Source: GCA-002733465 sp965230525
Lineage (GTDB): Bacteria > Pseudomonadota > Gammaproteobacteria > Enterobacterales > Kangiellaceae
Reading direction: 5' to 3'
Assembly (NCBI GenBank): GCA_965230525.1
Contig: OZ246008.1
Location: 620,001-684,000 of the forward strand
Length of the DNA stretch: 64,000 nucleotides
Part shown: positions 28,206-36,617 of the stretch, piece after piece
Layout of the letters: every line of letters starts with the position of its first letter
How positions within the stretch are numbered: position 1 is the stretch's first letter
Made by a program: the position numbers and the translations under genes
Notes under the pieces: generated by a model
What the model was told of the DNA's origin: nothing
Seen by the model: the letters and a program-made list of their open reading frames with translations, nothing else
The model's database searches: none

Positions 28206-29291
28206 TTACACCAAAGCCTTACCCATGCGAACAAAAGTCGCTTTGACTACTTTGGCTGGCACTTGTTTTTTTCTGATTTCTACCATCACGGTTTCGCCGG
28301 TTGCTTTAGGTACTCTGGCAATACCGATACTTTGCTTTAAGGTGGGAGACATGGTTCCGCTAGTGGTTACGCCTTCACCAATCCCCTCAATAATAACTTT
28401 CATGTGCGAGCGAATAATACCTTTACCCTCAAGTACCAGACCGACCAGTTTATTTGCCACACCGGCCTCTTTTTGCTGCTGCAAAGCCGACCGTCCAATA
28501 AAGTCTCTCTCCTGAGGCTCCCAACTGATGGTCCAACCCATGTTTGCTTCCAGCGGCGACACGCTTTCGTCCATTTCGTTGCCGTAAAGATTCATTCCGG
28601 CTTCTAAACGCAAAGTATCTCTTGCACCAAGTCCACAGGGACTTACACCAGCATTCAATAATTTAGTCCAAAACTCAGCGGCTTGCTCTGCTGGGATCAT
28701 GATTTCATAGCCGTCTTCACCGGTGTATCCGGTACGAGCAATAAACAATCCTTCACTGTCCACGCCAAAAAACACACCGAGTCCGTCAACAGCTTGTTGC
28801 TGCGCAGCGCTTAACACAGAATTGGTTTTAGCGATTGCATTCGGGCCTTGCACGGCCAACATGGCAAAGTCGGTATTTTCTGTCACATCGACATCAAATT
28901 TAGCAGCTTGCTCGGTCATCCAAGCCAAGTCTTTTTCTCGAGTTGAAGCGTTAACGACCACACGGTAATAGGTCGGATCGATAAAATAGACGATTAGGTC
29001 ATCAATCACGCCCCCTTCATGGTTTAACATCCCGCTATACAAAGCCTTACCGGATTGCTGCAATTTATCTACATCGTTGGCTAACAAATAGCGCAAATAA
29101 GCTTTGGCATCGGCCCCTTTAACTTCAACTAAAGTCATATGAGAGACATCGAACATTCCCGCGTCTTGACGAACCACATGATGCTCTTCGAGCTGAGAGC
29201 CATAATGTAACGGCATGTCCCAACCGCCAAAATCAACAATTTTGGCATTGGCATCGAGGTGGCTTTGATAAAATGGTGTTTTTAGGCCCAT
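28206..29291 (-). CDS. gcvT: Aminomethyltransferase, T protein of glycine cleavage
   Basis: Transfers the C1 unit from the GcvH-bound aminomethyl group to tetrahydrofolate and releases ammonia. 361 residues, close to E. coli GcvT (364). Family segments: DVSHMTLVEVKG, YSGMLNHEGGVIDDLIVYF, ARTGYTGEDGYEI and GLGARDTLRLEAGMNLYG. First gene of the operon, ATG at 29291 with GGAG about 10 bases upstream. The leader (29292-29526) contains a GC-rich hairpin, but no recognisable glycine riboswitch core. Confidence 0.96.
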   Translation of the reverse strand: MGLKTPFYQSHLDANAKIVDFGGWDMPLHYGSQLEEHHVVRQDAGMFDVSHMTLVEVKGADAKAYLRYLLANDVDKLQQSGKALYSGMLNHEGGVIDDLIVYFIDPTYYRVVVNASTREKDLAWMTEQAAKFDVDVTENTDFAMLAVQGPNAIAKTNSVLSAAQQQAVDGLGVFFGVDSEGLFIARTGYTGEDGYEIMIPAEQAAEFWTKLLNAGVSPCGLGARDTLRLEAGMNLYGNEMDESVSPLEANMGWTISWEPQERDFIGRSALQQQKEAGVANKLVGLVLEGKGIIRSHMKVIIEGIGEGVTTSGTMSPTLKQSIGIARVPKATGETVMVEIRKKQVPAKVVKATFVRMGKALV

Positions 29292-29312
29292 GTGCTGTGC
29301 GCTCCATGATTG

Positions 29313-29330
29313 CTGGCGGGTTTCCGCCAG
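29313..29330 (-). other. GC-rich hairpin in the gcvT leader
   Basis: Perfect 7-bp arms CTGGCGG / CCGCCAG with a 4-base loop, ending 22 bases before the gcvT ATG on the minus strand and close to its GGAG. No T-tract, so not an ordinary terminator. It may affect ribosome access or mRNA stability. The rest of the 235-bp gap shows nothing recognisable. Confidence 0.4.
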
Positions 29331-29526
29331 TTGGAAAAATTGCGCGAATTATACCCAGCAATCAGTCGGATTTGAATAGATTTAGGCTAAATAGCATCAA
29401 AAAAACATACGGCGAGTCATTCCAATAGCTGAACTAACAACAAGACTTATCATAATCACCATGATTTATCCGCTTTAAGAACAATTATCCGGAATATATC
29501 CAGACAACGTTCAATGGAACTCGAGC

Positions 29527-29943
29527 TTACCAGCTGCCAATATTTTCCATACTTGCCCAAGGTTCTTGCGGCTCTAAACGTTCGCCCGCTTGCAACAATT
29601 CAATAGAAATATTGTTAGGATCTTTTACAAACGCCATATGCCCATCTCTTGGCGGTCGATTAATCGTGACCCCCCTATTCATCAGGTGTTCGCAAGTTTG
29701 ATAAATATCATCGACTTCATACGCCAAATGGCCAAACTGGTCACCACCACTGTATTCACGCTCCCCCCAATTGTGGGTAAGCTCTACCATAGGCCCCTGC
29801 TCACTTTCACCAAGAAAATACAATGTAAACTGACCAGCCTCCACTTTTTTTTCCTTGAGTAGCTTTAGGCCAAGTCCTTGGGTGTAAAAGTCGATCGACT
29901 GTTGCGGTTTGTTGGTGCGGATCATGGCGTGTAAATATCGCAT
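29527..29943 (-). CDS. gloA: Lactoylglutathione lyase (glyoxalase I)
   Basis: Converts the methylglyoxal-glutathione hemithioacetal to S-lactoylglutathione in the cytoplasm. 138 residues in the VOC fold, comparable to E. coli GloA (135). Metal ligands are suggested by H5 in MRYLHAM, the Glu of VELTHNWG, the His of FGHLAYEV and the Glu of ISIELLQ. The SIDFYTQGLGLKLL segment is characteristic. Its start codon shares one base with the stop of fxsA (position 29943), so the two are co-transcribed. Confidence 0.94.
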   Translation of the reverse strand: MRYLHAMIRTNKPQQSIDFYTQGLGLKLLKEKKVEAGQFTLYFLGESEQGPMVELTHNWGEREYSGGDQFGHLAYEVDDIYQTCEHLMNRGVTINRPPRDGHMAFVKDPNNISIELLQAGERLEPQEPWASMENIGSW

Positions 29944-30425
29944 TAGGATTTATCCTCGTCTTTGTATTCGCCTTCAATGACTCGTCCCCCCTTTGAAGAC
30001 GAATTTTGATCGGCGGAAAAGTCAGTTTGTTGGTAGCTTGAATGATAAAAAGTACTGCTTTGATTCGCTTTGAACAGGCCTTTGGTAATCAGCCAACTGG
30101 CCAGATGTAATCTAACTTGCGGCACCATCAATAGAAAACCGATGAAATCGGTGACAAACCCTGGCGTCAGTAGCAGCCCGCCGGCAAACAGCAATTGAGC
30201 GCCAGCCGCCATCTCGACCGCTGGAATTCGCCCTTGCGCTAAGCTGGTCTGAATTTGTTGCCAGGCTTGAAAGCCTTGCTGTTTCAATAAGTTAACACCA
30301 ATAACAGCGGTCAAAATGACGACAATCAGTGTCCAACTCAGACCAATTTGCTCACCAACCTGAATAAATACCGCAATTTCTATAATTGGGACTAAAATAA
30401 ATAGAATGAGAAGAATTCTGAACAT
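29943..30425 (-). CDS. fxsA: FxsA-family membrane protein
   Basis: Inner-membrane protein of 160 residues with about four hydrophobic segments, including FRILLILFILVPIIEIAVFI at the N-terminus, then a glycine-rich turn (LLFAGGLLLTPGFVTDFIGF) that is diagnostic of FxsA (suppressor of F exclusion of phage T7). The C-terminal 45 residues are polar. Molecular function unknown. It overlaps gloA by one base and is divergent from the response-regulator gene at 30690. The 264-bp gap between them is AT-rich and should hold both promoters. Confidence 0.9.
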   Translation of the reverse strand: MFRILLILFILVPIIEIAVFIQVGEQIGLSWTLIVVILTAVIGVNLLKQQGFQAWQQIQTSLAQGRIPAVEMAAGAQLLFAGGLLLTPGFVTDFIGFLLMVPQVRLHLASWLITKGLFKANQSSTFYHSSYQQTDFSADQNSSSKGGRVIEGEYKDEDKS

Positions 30426-30689
30426 CTAATATCTCTTGTCAGGTTTGGCGAATAGATAGTGTGTAGTTTGGGCCTTTAGGTCGAAAAGCAAGAGAAAATG
30501 CTTTCTAAATGCCGAATTAGGCTATGTTAGCGACTGTCTAGGCTTTTTTCTAGCCAAAATAGCCGCTACTTTCGAGTAAATTTACCTCGGCTAAATCACA
30601 CTTCTCTGATGTTTATTTGAAATAGCAATAATATCTTCGATAATTGATTGAAAAGGTTATTAAAACACTTTACAGGTTTAAGGCTCCAA

Positions 30690-32564
30690 ATGGTCGAAAC
30701 GATAGAAAAAAGCAGCTCGATAGCACCCGAAGTTCAGCGCCAGTTTTTTCGGCGCACGCCAATCAAATTGAAGCAGTTTTCGCGCCTTTTGAACGATATG
30801 ATCGATCAACAAATCGATGCCTTAAGAATTAAAGCACTGTTGTCACAAGTCACTAAAACCCGCGAAGCATGTATCACTCATGAGTTTGAATCGACCGGAA
30901 GACTTCTGCATCAATTAATGAAACTGCTTTCTATGAGTCAGGAAGCGATCGAATCACAAAAACCTCTTCTAAAACGCCTGTCCCGTAAGTTAATGCAACA
31001 TGCTGAAAAGCTAGAACTTGGGGTTAAACCGCAAAAAGAAACACCGGCAGCCCCGCCAAAAGCACAAACGACTGCACAGCTCGAACCGTCACGACCCGCA
31101 TCATCACAAGCCGAACAATCTCAACCAAGAGCAGAAGTTCCGGCAGTTCGGCCCGACACCGATGCCGACCATAAAAACGATCAAGCGGAAAGTAAAGCGC
31201 TTGAACAAACCGATACTGGCACAAACCTTGAGGCTGCGGCTAGCCAGCAACTTGACACCGATTCGGCGGAAGAAACTGACCAATCAATTGATATGTTTCT
31301 TGATCAAGGGCAACTTATTTTTGTTGCCGATAATAAAGAAACTATTGGCTTAACGAGTAACGAGTTATGCCAACAGTTTGATTCCATGGGAATCGAGAGC
31401 CATTTGGCAGATGACTTAAACAGCGCATTGGAAACGGCCAAACAACAAACTAATTCCATTGTGATTGCACCACTTTCCTCTGTTGAGGCGCTCGATGTAC
31501 AGCCGGATGAAGCGATAGAAGAAAGCAAAACGCCCTTGATATTTATTGCCGATGAAGACAGTCAAGAAAATCGCGCTAAGGGAATTCGTAACGGCGGCAC
31601 TGGATTTGCGGTCGAGCCCGTCTCTTTATCACTGATTTATGATCAAATTGAGCGTGTATATGATGTGCAAGCAGAAGCGCCGAAACGAGTGCTGGTTATG
31701 GAGGACTCAAAAGCGCAAGCGCGGTACTACCAGAAAGTTCTGAGTAAAGGTCCTTTTGAAGTAAGAGTAGTGAATAATCCTGCAGTTTTCCTTGAGGCGC
31801 TCCGCGGATTTGAACCAGAAACCGTCCTAATGGATATGCAAATGCCTGATTCGTCTGGGATTGAGTTGACTCAAATGATCCGGCAAATGCATCGTTATGC
31901 CCATTTGCCAGTCATCTTTTTATCTGCCGAGGAAAATTTACGCAAACAAAATCAAGCGCTAATGTCTGGCGGTACTGCGTTTATTGTTAAGCCGGTACAA
32001 AAAGAACAACTCATGTTTATGGCCAACTTATTTACTCAGCGATACCGAGACCTGAATCCGCAAATCGAAATTAACCCCGATACAGGCTTGCATTATGCAC
32101 CTCAATTTAAGCAAATGATTGCCTTAGAGTCAGCCAGAATGACTCGAAATCCTGGATCTATTGCGCTTGCCATCATAAGCCTCGATAGCGCTGAAAAACT
32201 GGCGTCGGAAGCTCATTTCTCGTTTATCAACAGTGCCATCCAACAGCTAGCCACCTTATTGAAAAAGCGACTACGTAAAACCGATGTTGTCGGTCATATT
32301 GATAGTGACAAGCTTGGTGTGATTTTAACCTCCGGAAAACATCCCGACTGGATCGACATTATGCGTAGCGTGCAACAACAGTTCGCCGAAATTCAATTTC
32401 ATTTAAACAATGAAGAGCAACACCTGACAATTAGCATTGGTATTTCGACACTGCGCTCCAATTTTAACGCCCATCAATGGCTCGAACGAAGTCATGCGGC
32501 CTTAGCGCGAGCTATGGATGCGGGGGAGTCAGGGTTAGAATGCCATGACTCACAAGATAGTTAG
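30690..32564 (+). CDS. Multi-domain response regulator with degenerate GGDEF domain
   Basis: 624 residues from the ATG at 30690, chosen because AAGG lies 6 bases upstream; an in-frame TTG at 30648 is less likely. Order: an N-terminal helical region of about 110 residues that resembles an Hpt fold without the HxLKG motif; an Ala/Pro/Gln-rich linker; a receiver-like domain lacking the phosphoacceptor Asp; a second receiver with acidic VMEDS, D382 in LMDMQMPD and the Lys in IVKPV, so probably phosphorylatable; and a C-terminal GGDEF-type fold in which the signature is replaced by D-S-D-K-L (538-542, in GHIDSDKLGV). It therefore should not make c-di-GMP and may act by binding a partner or nucleotide. 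No kinase gene is adjacent. Confidence 0.87.
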   Translation: MVETIEKSSSIAPEVQRQFFRRTPIKLKQFSRLLNDMIDQQIDALRIKALLSQVTKTREACITHEFESTGRLLHQLMKLLSMSQEAIESQKPLLKRLSRKLMQHAEKLELGVKPQKETPAAPPKAQTTAQLEPSRPASSQAEQSQPRAEVPAVRPDTDADHKNDQAESKALEQTDTGTNLEAAASQQLDTDSAEETDQSIDMFLDQGQLIFVADNKETIGLTSNELCQQFDSMGIESHLADDLNSALETAKQQTNSIVIAPLSSVEALDVQPDEAIEESKTPLIFIADEDSQENRAKGIRNGGTGFAVEPVSLSLIYDQIERVYDVQAEAPKRVLVMEDSKAQARYYQKVLSKGPFEVRVVNNPAVFLEALRGFEPETVLMDMQMPDSSGIELTQMIRQMHRYAHLPVIFLSAEENLRKQNQALMSGGTAFIVKPVQKEQLMFMANLFTQRYRDLNPQIEINPDTGLHYAPQFKQMIALESARMTRNPGSIALAIISLDSAEKLASEAHFSFINSAIQQLATLLKKRLRKTDVVGHIDSDKLGVILTSGKHPDWIDIMRSVQQQFAEIQFHLNNEEQHLTISIGISTLRSNFNAHQWLERSHAALARAMDAGESGLECHDSQDS

Positions 32565-32772
32565 GGTTAGAATGCTGATAAACCGGCAAAACCAATTGAC
32601 CGATGGTGAAACAAACTGCGCCTAACTCAGTCAAACATTTCATCGATTAGCCGATAACTATCAAAAGATGACCGCTAGTTATTCCGCAAAATTTAACGAA
32701 ACAACCAAAAAGTGGTGCGGTTCGTCGATTGATTAATGAATAGCTAGATAAAACTTGCACACGAGATTTTAA

Positions 32773-34740
32773 ATGAAAAATTTGTTAACTACGCTTTCCG
32801 CCCTCATGCTATGTATCGGCCTAGGGAGCGGCTCACCCGCTATCGCTGAAGAAAAAGACTTATCTAAGTTATTCGGTGGAAAATCTGAATTTTTGAAAGT
32901 GGATGAAGCTTTTATTCTAGATACCGAGATAGTCGACAATGAAATCATAGCTCGCTTTGAAATCGCTGATGAATACTACATGTATCGCAGTCGATTTTTA
33001 TTTAATGCCGAAGGCGCTACCTTAAAAGAAGCTTATATTCCCGACGGCAAGAAAAAAGTCGATGAATACTTAGGCAATGTTGAGGTTTATTACCACAACT
33101 TAGAAATCAGTATACCCTTTGTCGCTCACCAGCAGGAATTTACCTTTATTATTGAGTACCAAGGCTGTGCCGAAGCGGGGTTATGCTACCCGCCTGAAGA
33201 GAAAAAGGTTTTACTAACAGCTTCTGAGGTTGTTAAAGCTGCGCCTAAATCCGGTGGCTCAAAAAATCCTGCCATCGAAAGCCCGAGTACTCGCGGTGAC
33301 AGTGGTTCGACTGCACAAGACAGCTCCACCCCAACCGGCTCAAAGGACCCGAATAGTCCTGACAGCTCAGCCAATTCAAAAAACTCGGGCAAAACTGAAT
33401 TTGTCCCTGAGCAAGAAAAACTCTCGAACTTTTTGACCGACAAAAGTTTAATAGAAATTGTTTTCTATATGATCTTGCTTGGAATTGGATTAGCCTTTAC
33501 ACCCTGCGTATTGCCAATGGTTCCGATCCTCTCCAGTATCATCGTAGGTCAAGGTGAAAATATCACCACACGAAAATCGTTCTTTTTGTCATTGTCATAC
33601 ACCCAAGCCATGGCGATCCCATTTGCCGGCATTGGACTATTGGTCGGTGGCGCGACGCAATTATTTGGAGTAGATGTTAGTAGCAGCACTTTGCAAGCGC
33701 CTTGGTTTGTGGTCCCAGCGGCGGTGATTTTTTTACTACTGTCATTATCAATGTTTGGTTTTTACGAACTGCAACTACCGGCCGGAATGCGAAATAAACT
33801 GACCAATCTGTCCAACAGTCAAGAAGGTGGTACTTATGCTGGGGCGGCGATTATGGGTGCGTTATCAGCGTTAGTCGTTTCTCCCTGTGTTACGGTTCCA
33901 GTCGCTGGTGTTTTGCTCTATATTGCCCAAACAGGCGATGCCACCATCGGTGGAGTCGCACTTTATTCGCTTGCTGTTGGAATGGGAATTCCGCTATTGA
34001 TGGTTGGCGTCGGTGGCGGCAAGCTGTTACCCAAAGCCGGTGCCTGGATGAACAGTGTCAAAGCGGCCTTTGGGGTTGGCATGATTGCTATGGCGCTGTA
34101 CATTACCAAGCACATTATTCCAGATACTCTTAACCTTATTCTTTGGTCCATTTTGTTGATCGTAACCGCAACTTACATGGGTGCGTTCTCTGTAGTTGAA
34201 AACAATTTTGCCAAGCTTTGGAAAGGACTTGGGTTATTCATTTTTATCTATGGTCTATTATTGCTAGTCGGCGCGGCAATGGGCAACGGCGAATTGCTTA
34301 AACCACTAAAAGGGTTGTCGGTTTCCAGTAGTGCAAGCCACCAATCAAACCCTAATGCGACCGGCCATACCCCATTTATACGCGTAAAAACCATTGCCGA
34401 TGTTGAACGTCAGGTCGCTGCCGCAAATGCTCAAGGTAAAACCGTTATGTTCGACTTTTTTGCCGAGTATTGTACAGCCTGTTACGAATTTGAAGAATTA
34501 GTTTTCCCAGACCCTGCGGTAGTGGCGGCATTAGAAAATAGTGTGTTGTTACAAGCCGATGTCACCGCTGATGACGAAGCCGATCGCGCGCTGATGAAGC
34601 ACTTTGAAATTGTCGGCTTACCCAGTATTTTATTTTTCGATAAAAATGGATTTGAAGATAAACGACTTAGAGCAACCGGGTTTGAAAACGCAGAAACTTT
34701 TGTGCAGAGAATTGAAGCTGCCTATTCGGTTAATTTGTAA
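32773..34740 (+). CDS. dsbD: Thiol:disulfide interchange protein DsbD
   Basis: Moves electrons from cytoplasmic thioredoxin across the inner membrane to periplasmic DsbC and c-type cytochrome maturation. 655 residues: signal peptide (about 1-25); N-terminal periplasmic domain with C132 and C138 (GCAEAGLCYPP); eight-helix membrane domain with C245 (FTPCVLPMVP) and C372 (VVSPCVTVPV); C-terminal thioredoxin-like domain with C567/C570 (EYCTACYEFEE). All six catalytic cysteines are present. Unusual: a Ser/Pro/Lys/Asn-rich linker of about 60 residues (155-215) between the first two domains, which makes the protein longer than E. coli DsbD. A strong terminator follows, so it is a single-gene unit or the end of one. 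Confidence 0.96.
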   Translation: MKNLLTTLSALMLCIGLGSGSPAIAEEKDLSKLFGGKSEFLKVDEAFILDTEIVDNEIIARFEIADEYYMYRSRFLFNAEGATLKEAYIPDGKKKVDEYLGNVEVYYHNLEISIPFVAHQQEFTFIIEYQGCAEAGLCYPPEEKKVLLTASEVVKAAPKSGGSKNPAIESPSTRGDSGSTAQDSSTPTGSKDPNSPDSSANSKNSGKTEFVPEQEKLSNFLTDKSLIEIVFYMILLGIGLAFTPCVLPMVPILSSIIVGQGENITTRKSFFLSLSYTQAMAIPFAGIGLLVGGATQLFGVDVSSSTLQAPWFVVPAAVIFLLLSLSMFGFYELQLPAGMRNKLTNLSNSQEGGTYAGAAIMGALSALVVSPCVTVPVAGVLLYIAQTGDATIGGVALYSLAVGMGIPLLMVGVGGGKLLPKAGAWMNSVKAAFGVGMIAMALYITKHIIPDTLNLILWSILLIVTATYMGAFSVVENNFAKLWKGLGLFIFIYGLLLLVGAAMGNGELLKPLKGLSVSSSASHQSNPNATGHTPFIRVKTIADVERQVAAANAQGKTVMFDFFAEYCTACYEFEELVFPDPAVVAALENSVLLQADVTADDEADRALMKHFEIVGLPSILFFDKNGFEDKRLRATGFENAETFVQRIEAAYSVNL

Positions 34741-34749
34741 ATCCCCTCC

Positions 34750-34782
34750 ACTCGAGTTGCCACCATCGCAACTCGAGTTTTT
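34750..34782 (+). terminator. Rho-independent terminator of dsbD
   Basis: Perfect 11-bp arms ACTCGAGTTGC (34750-34760) and GCAACTCGAGT (34768-34778), a 7-base loop and a following T-run, 10 bases after the dsbD stop. Confidence 0.92.
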
Positions 34783-34990
34783 CTAAATTCAACAATTTAA
34801 ATTCGTAATTTGGTGGCCTATTTTAGGGGCTATCGAACAGCTCAACGTTTAACCACTTTTTTGATTATTTTACTAATTCAATAAAACCATTAGATTGCAT
34901 ACAAAGGTATTTTGAGTTTCAGGGTAAATTCAATTTTAGTTCAATATTGAAGAATTGAATCTTGTCGAATCAAGCCTGTATTATTCTTCA

Positions 34991-35929
34991 ATGCATCGCC
35001 TAAACCACCTTACCAAAATTAAATATCATTTATTATCGGATGGTAGGATATTGGCTTATCAGGAATTTGGTGATCGTAGTGGTGTACCCACCTTTTATTG
35101 TCATACAACTGCAGGCTCTAAAACCGAGGGCGAGTTTTTCCATGAAACTGCACTCAAGAATGGCATTCGATTAATTTGTATTGACCGACCAGGAATCGGA
35201 GACTCAAGCTACTTACCCAAACGTAAATTACTTGACTATGCTGCCGACTTATCTGAATTGGCGTGCGAACTAAAAATTAATCAGTTTGGCATTATCGGCT
35301 GGACCGGTGGCGCAGCTTATGCCTTGTCAGTATGTCATGAACTTCCTGAGAAAGTGAGATTCTGCATCATTATCGCAGGGTTTAGTGATTTTCGTTCCAA
35401 CTTAGATTTTTGTCAGCACCTTGATTCTGGTATCGAAAAACTTATCGTACATAATCATCGAAAATATCCAAAGCTGGTTCGGTTTTATTTGAATTTAGTA
35501 AACCTAACGACTCGCTCTTTACCGCAAATAAGTATTCGCAACTTAACTCGCTCGGTCAACCAGACCGACCAAGCAATAGTAGCCAATCAACAAATACGAG
35601 CGATTCTTTCTCGCGCGCAGCAAGAATCCTATAAAGAAGGACCAATGGGCTTAACCAAAGAAATACTAATCCATTATTCAGACTGGGGATTTAATTTAGC
35701 CGACATAAAGGTTTTTGTTGATATTTTTCATGGGCATCAAGATCAAATTGTACCACTGCTATTTAGCCAACATTTAAAAGATAATTTACCCGATAGTGAG
35801 CTTAACGTTGTGCCCGAACAAGGCCATTTTTTTCCTTGTGTGAGTGGTGATGTAATTTTTTCACTAGCGGCTCGTCGTGCAAACCATAAGCAAAAAGCAC
35901 AATGGCGATTTTCGAATCGGTTGAGCTAA
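34991..35929 (+). CDS. Alpha/beta-hydrolase with Thr at the nucleophile position
   Basis: Alpha/beta-hydrolase fold protein of about 312 residues from the ATG at 34991 (an in-frame TTG at 34955 is an alternative). It has the oxyanion region CHTTAGSKTEG, the segment DRPGIGDS, the nucleophile elbow IIGWTGGAAYAL, a C-terminal acid in GHQDQIVP and His in EQGHFFP. In the elbow the residue expected to be Ser is T105 (codon ACC at 35303-35305). Ser-to-Thr usually weakens these enzymes strongly, so it may be a slow or non-catalytic member, or a base error may be involved. Monocistronic, between the dsbD terminator and the convergent esterase gene. Function unknown. Confidence 0.82.
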   Translation: MHRLNHLTKIKYHLLSDGRILAYQEFGDRSGVPTFYCHTTAGSKTEGEFFHETALKNGIRLICIDRPGIGDSSYLPKRKLLDYAADLSELACELKINQFGIIGWTGGAAYALSVCHELPEKVRFCIIIAGFSDFRSNLDFCQHLDSGIEKLIVHNHRKYPKLVRFYLNLVNLTTRSLPQISIRNLTRSVNQTDQAIVANQQIRAILSRAQQESYKEGPMGLTKEILIHYSDWGFNLADIKVFVDIFHGHQDQIVPLLFSQHLKDNLPDSELNVVPEQGHFFPCVSGDVIFSLAARRANHKQKAQWRFSNRLS

Positions 35930-35973
35930 AATTATTGGCTCTACCGGCAGCCATTTATTTAAGCGATATTATT

Positions 35974-36606
35974 TTATTCAACTGCACCATTAGATTTCAG
36001 TAATTGATAAATATTATTGGCCAGCGTTTCATATCCTTTACGATTAAAATGCACCGAGTCTGATTTTAATGGTGGGTTTTTAATAATCTTAGCAATCGAT
36101 TGATCATCAATGACCAGTCCAAAAGATTCTGCCAACTCGCCGTAGTAGTCAGCAGACGATGAAAAGATGCTTTTCTTGGGCACCCCAATCAGTACAAGAG
36201 GTATCGCTTGTTGTTGAGCAAAACTGATCATGCTTGCCAAGTTGGCTTTGGTTTCTTTTTCGGGAAAATTTCGAAGTATATCGTTACCACCTTCGAGCAA
36301 AATAATCAGATCGGGGCGATGCTCTTCAACCAGTTTTTTAAAACGCGCAACACCTTCGCGGGTGGTTTCCCCTGACACGCCCGCATTAATAACATCTAGC
36401 CCTGTTAGGTTTGCCAATACCGTTGGATAACTGAATTCACGATTGACCCCCACACCGGCAGTGAGACTATCACCAAAGGCTAGGATGGTTGCCGATTCAC
36501 CTAACTTAGGGAGTTGCTGGTTAGAACAAGAAGCCAACACCAATAAAGCTATAAAAATAATTGGGTGATAAACTCTATTTTTAATCAGTAAAAAATTCAT
36601 TAGCAT
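35974..36606 (-). CDS. GDSL-family lipoprotein esterase (TesA-like)
   Basis: SGNH/GDSL hydrolase of 210 residues with block I FGDSLTAG (catalytic Ser), block II in GVSGET, block III GGND and block V DSVHFN (catalytic Asp and His). The N-terminus carries a hydrophobic segment ending in the lipobox LASC, which suggests an outer-membrane-anchored lipoprotein; E. coli TesA is periplasmic and soluble. Start either ATG 36606 or ATG 36600. It lies 11 bp downstream of recN on the same strand and is probably co-transcribed with it. Likely acyl- or arylesterase or lysophospholipase activity, by family. Confidence 0.9.
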   Translation of the reverse strand: MLMNFLLIKNRVYHPIIFIALLVLASCSNQQLPKLGESATILAFGDSLTAGVGVNREFSYPTVLANLTGLDVINAGVSGETTREGVARFKKLVEEHRPDLIILLEGGNDILRNFPEKETKANLASMISFAQQQAIPLVLIGVPKKSIFSSSADYYGELAESFGLVIDDQSIAKIIKNPPLKSDSVHFNRKGYETLANNIYQLLKSNGAVE

Positions 36607-36617
36607 GTCACTCAGGC

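Noticed and set aside
24722..29291. Plus-strand frames antisense to the gcv genes
   Set aside because: They mirror highly conserved gcvP and gcvT coding sequence and have no independent support.
29292..29526. Glycine riboswitch before gcvT
   Set aside because: No recognisable conserved core; only a simple hairpin.
33186..33443. Frames within the dsbD linker region
   Set aside because: They arise from low-complexity Ser/Pro codons read in other frames.
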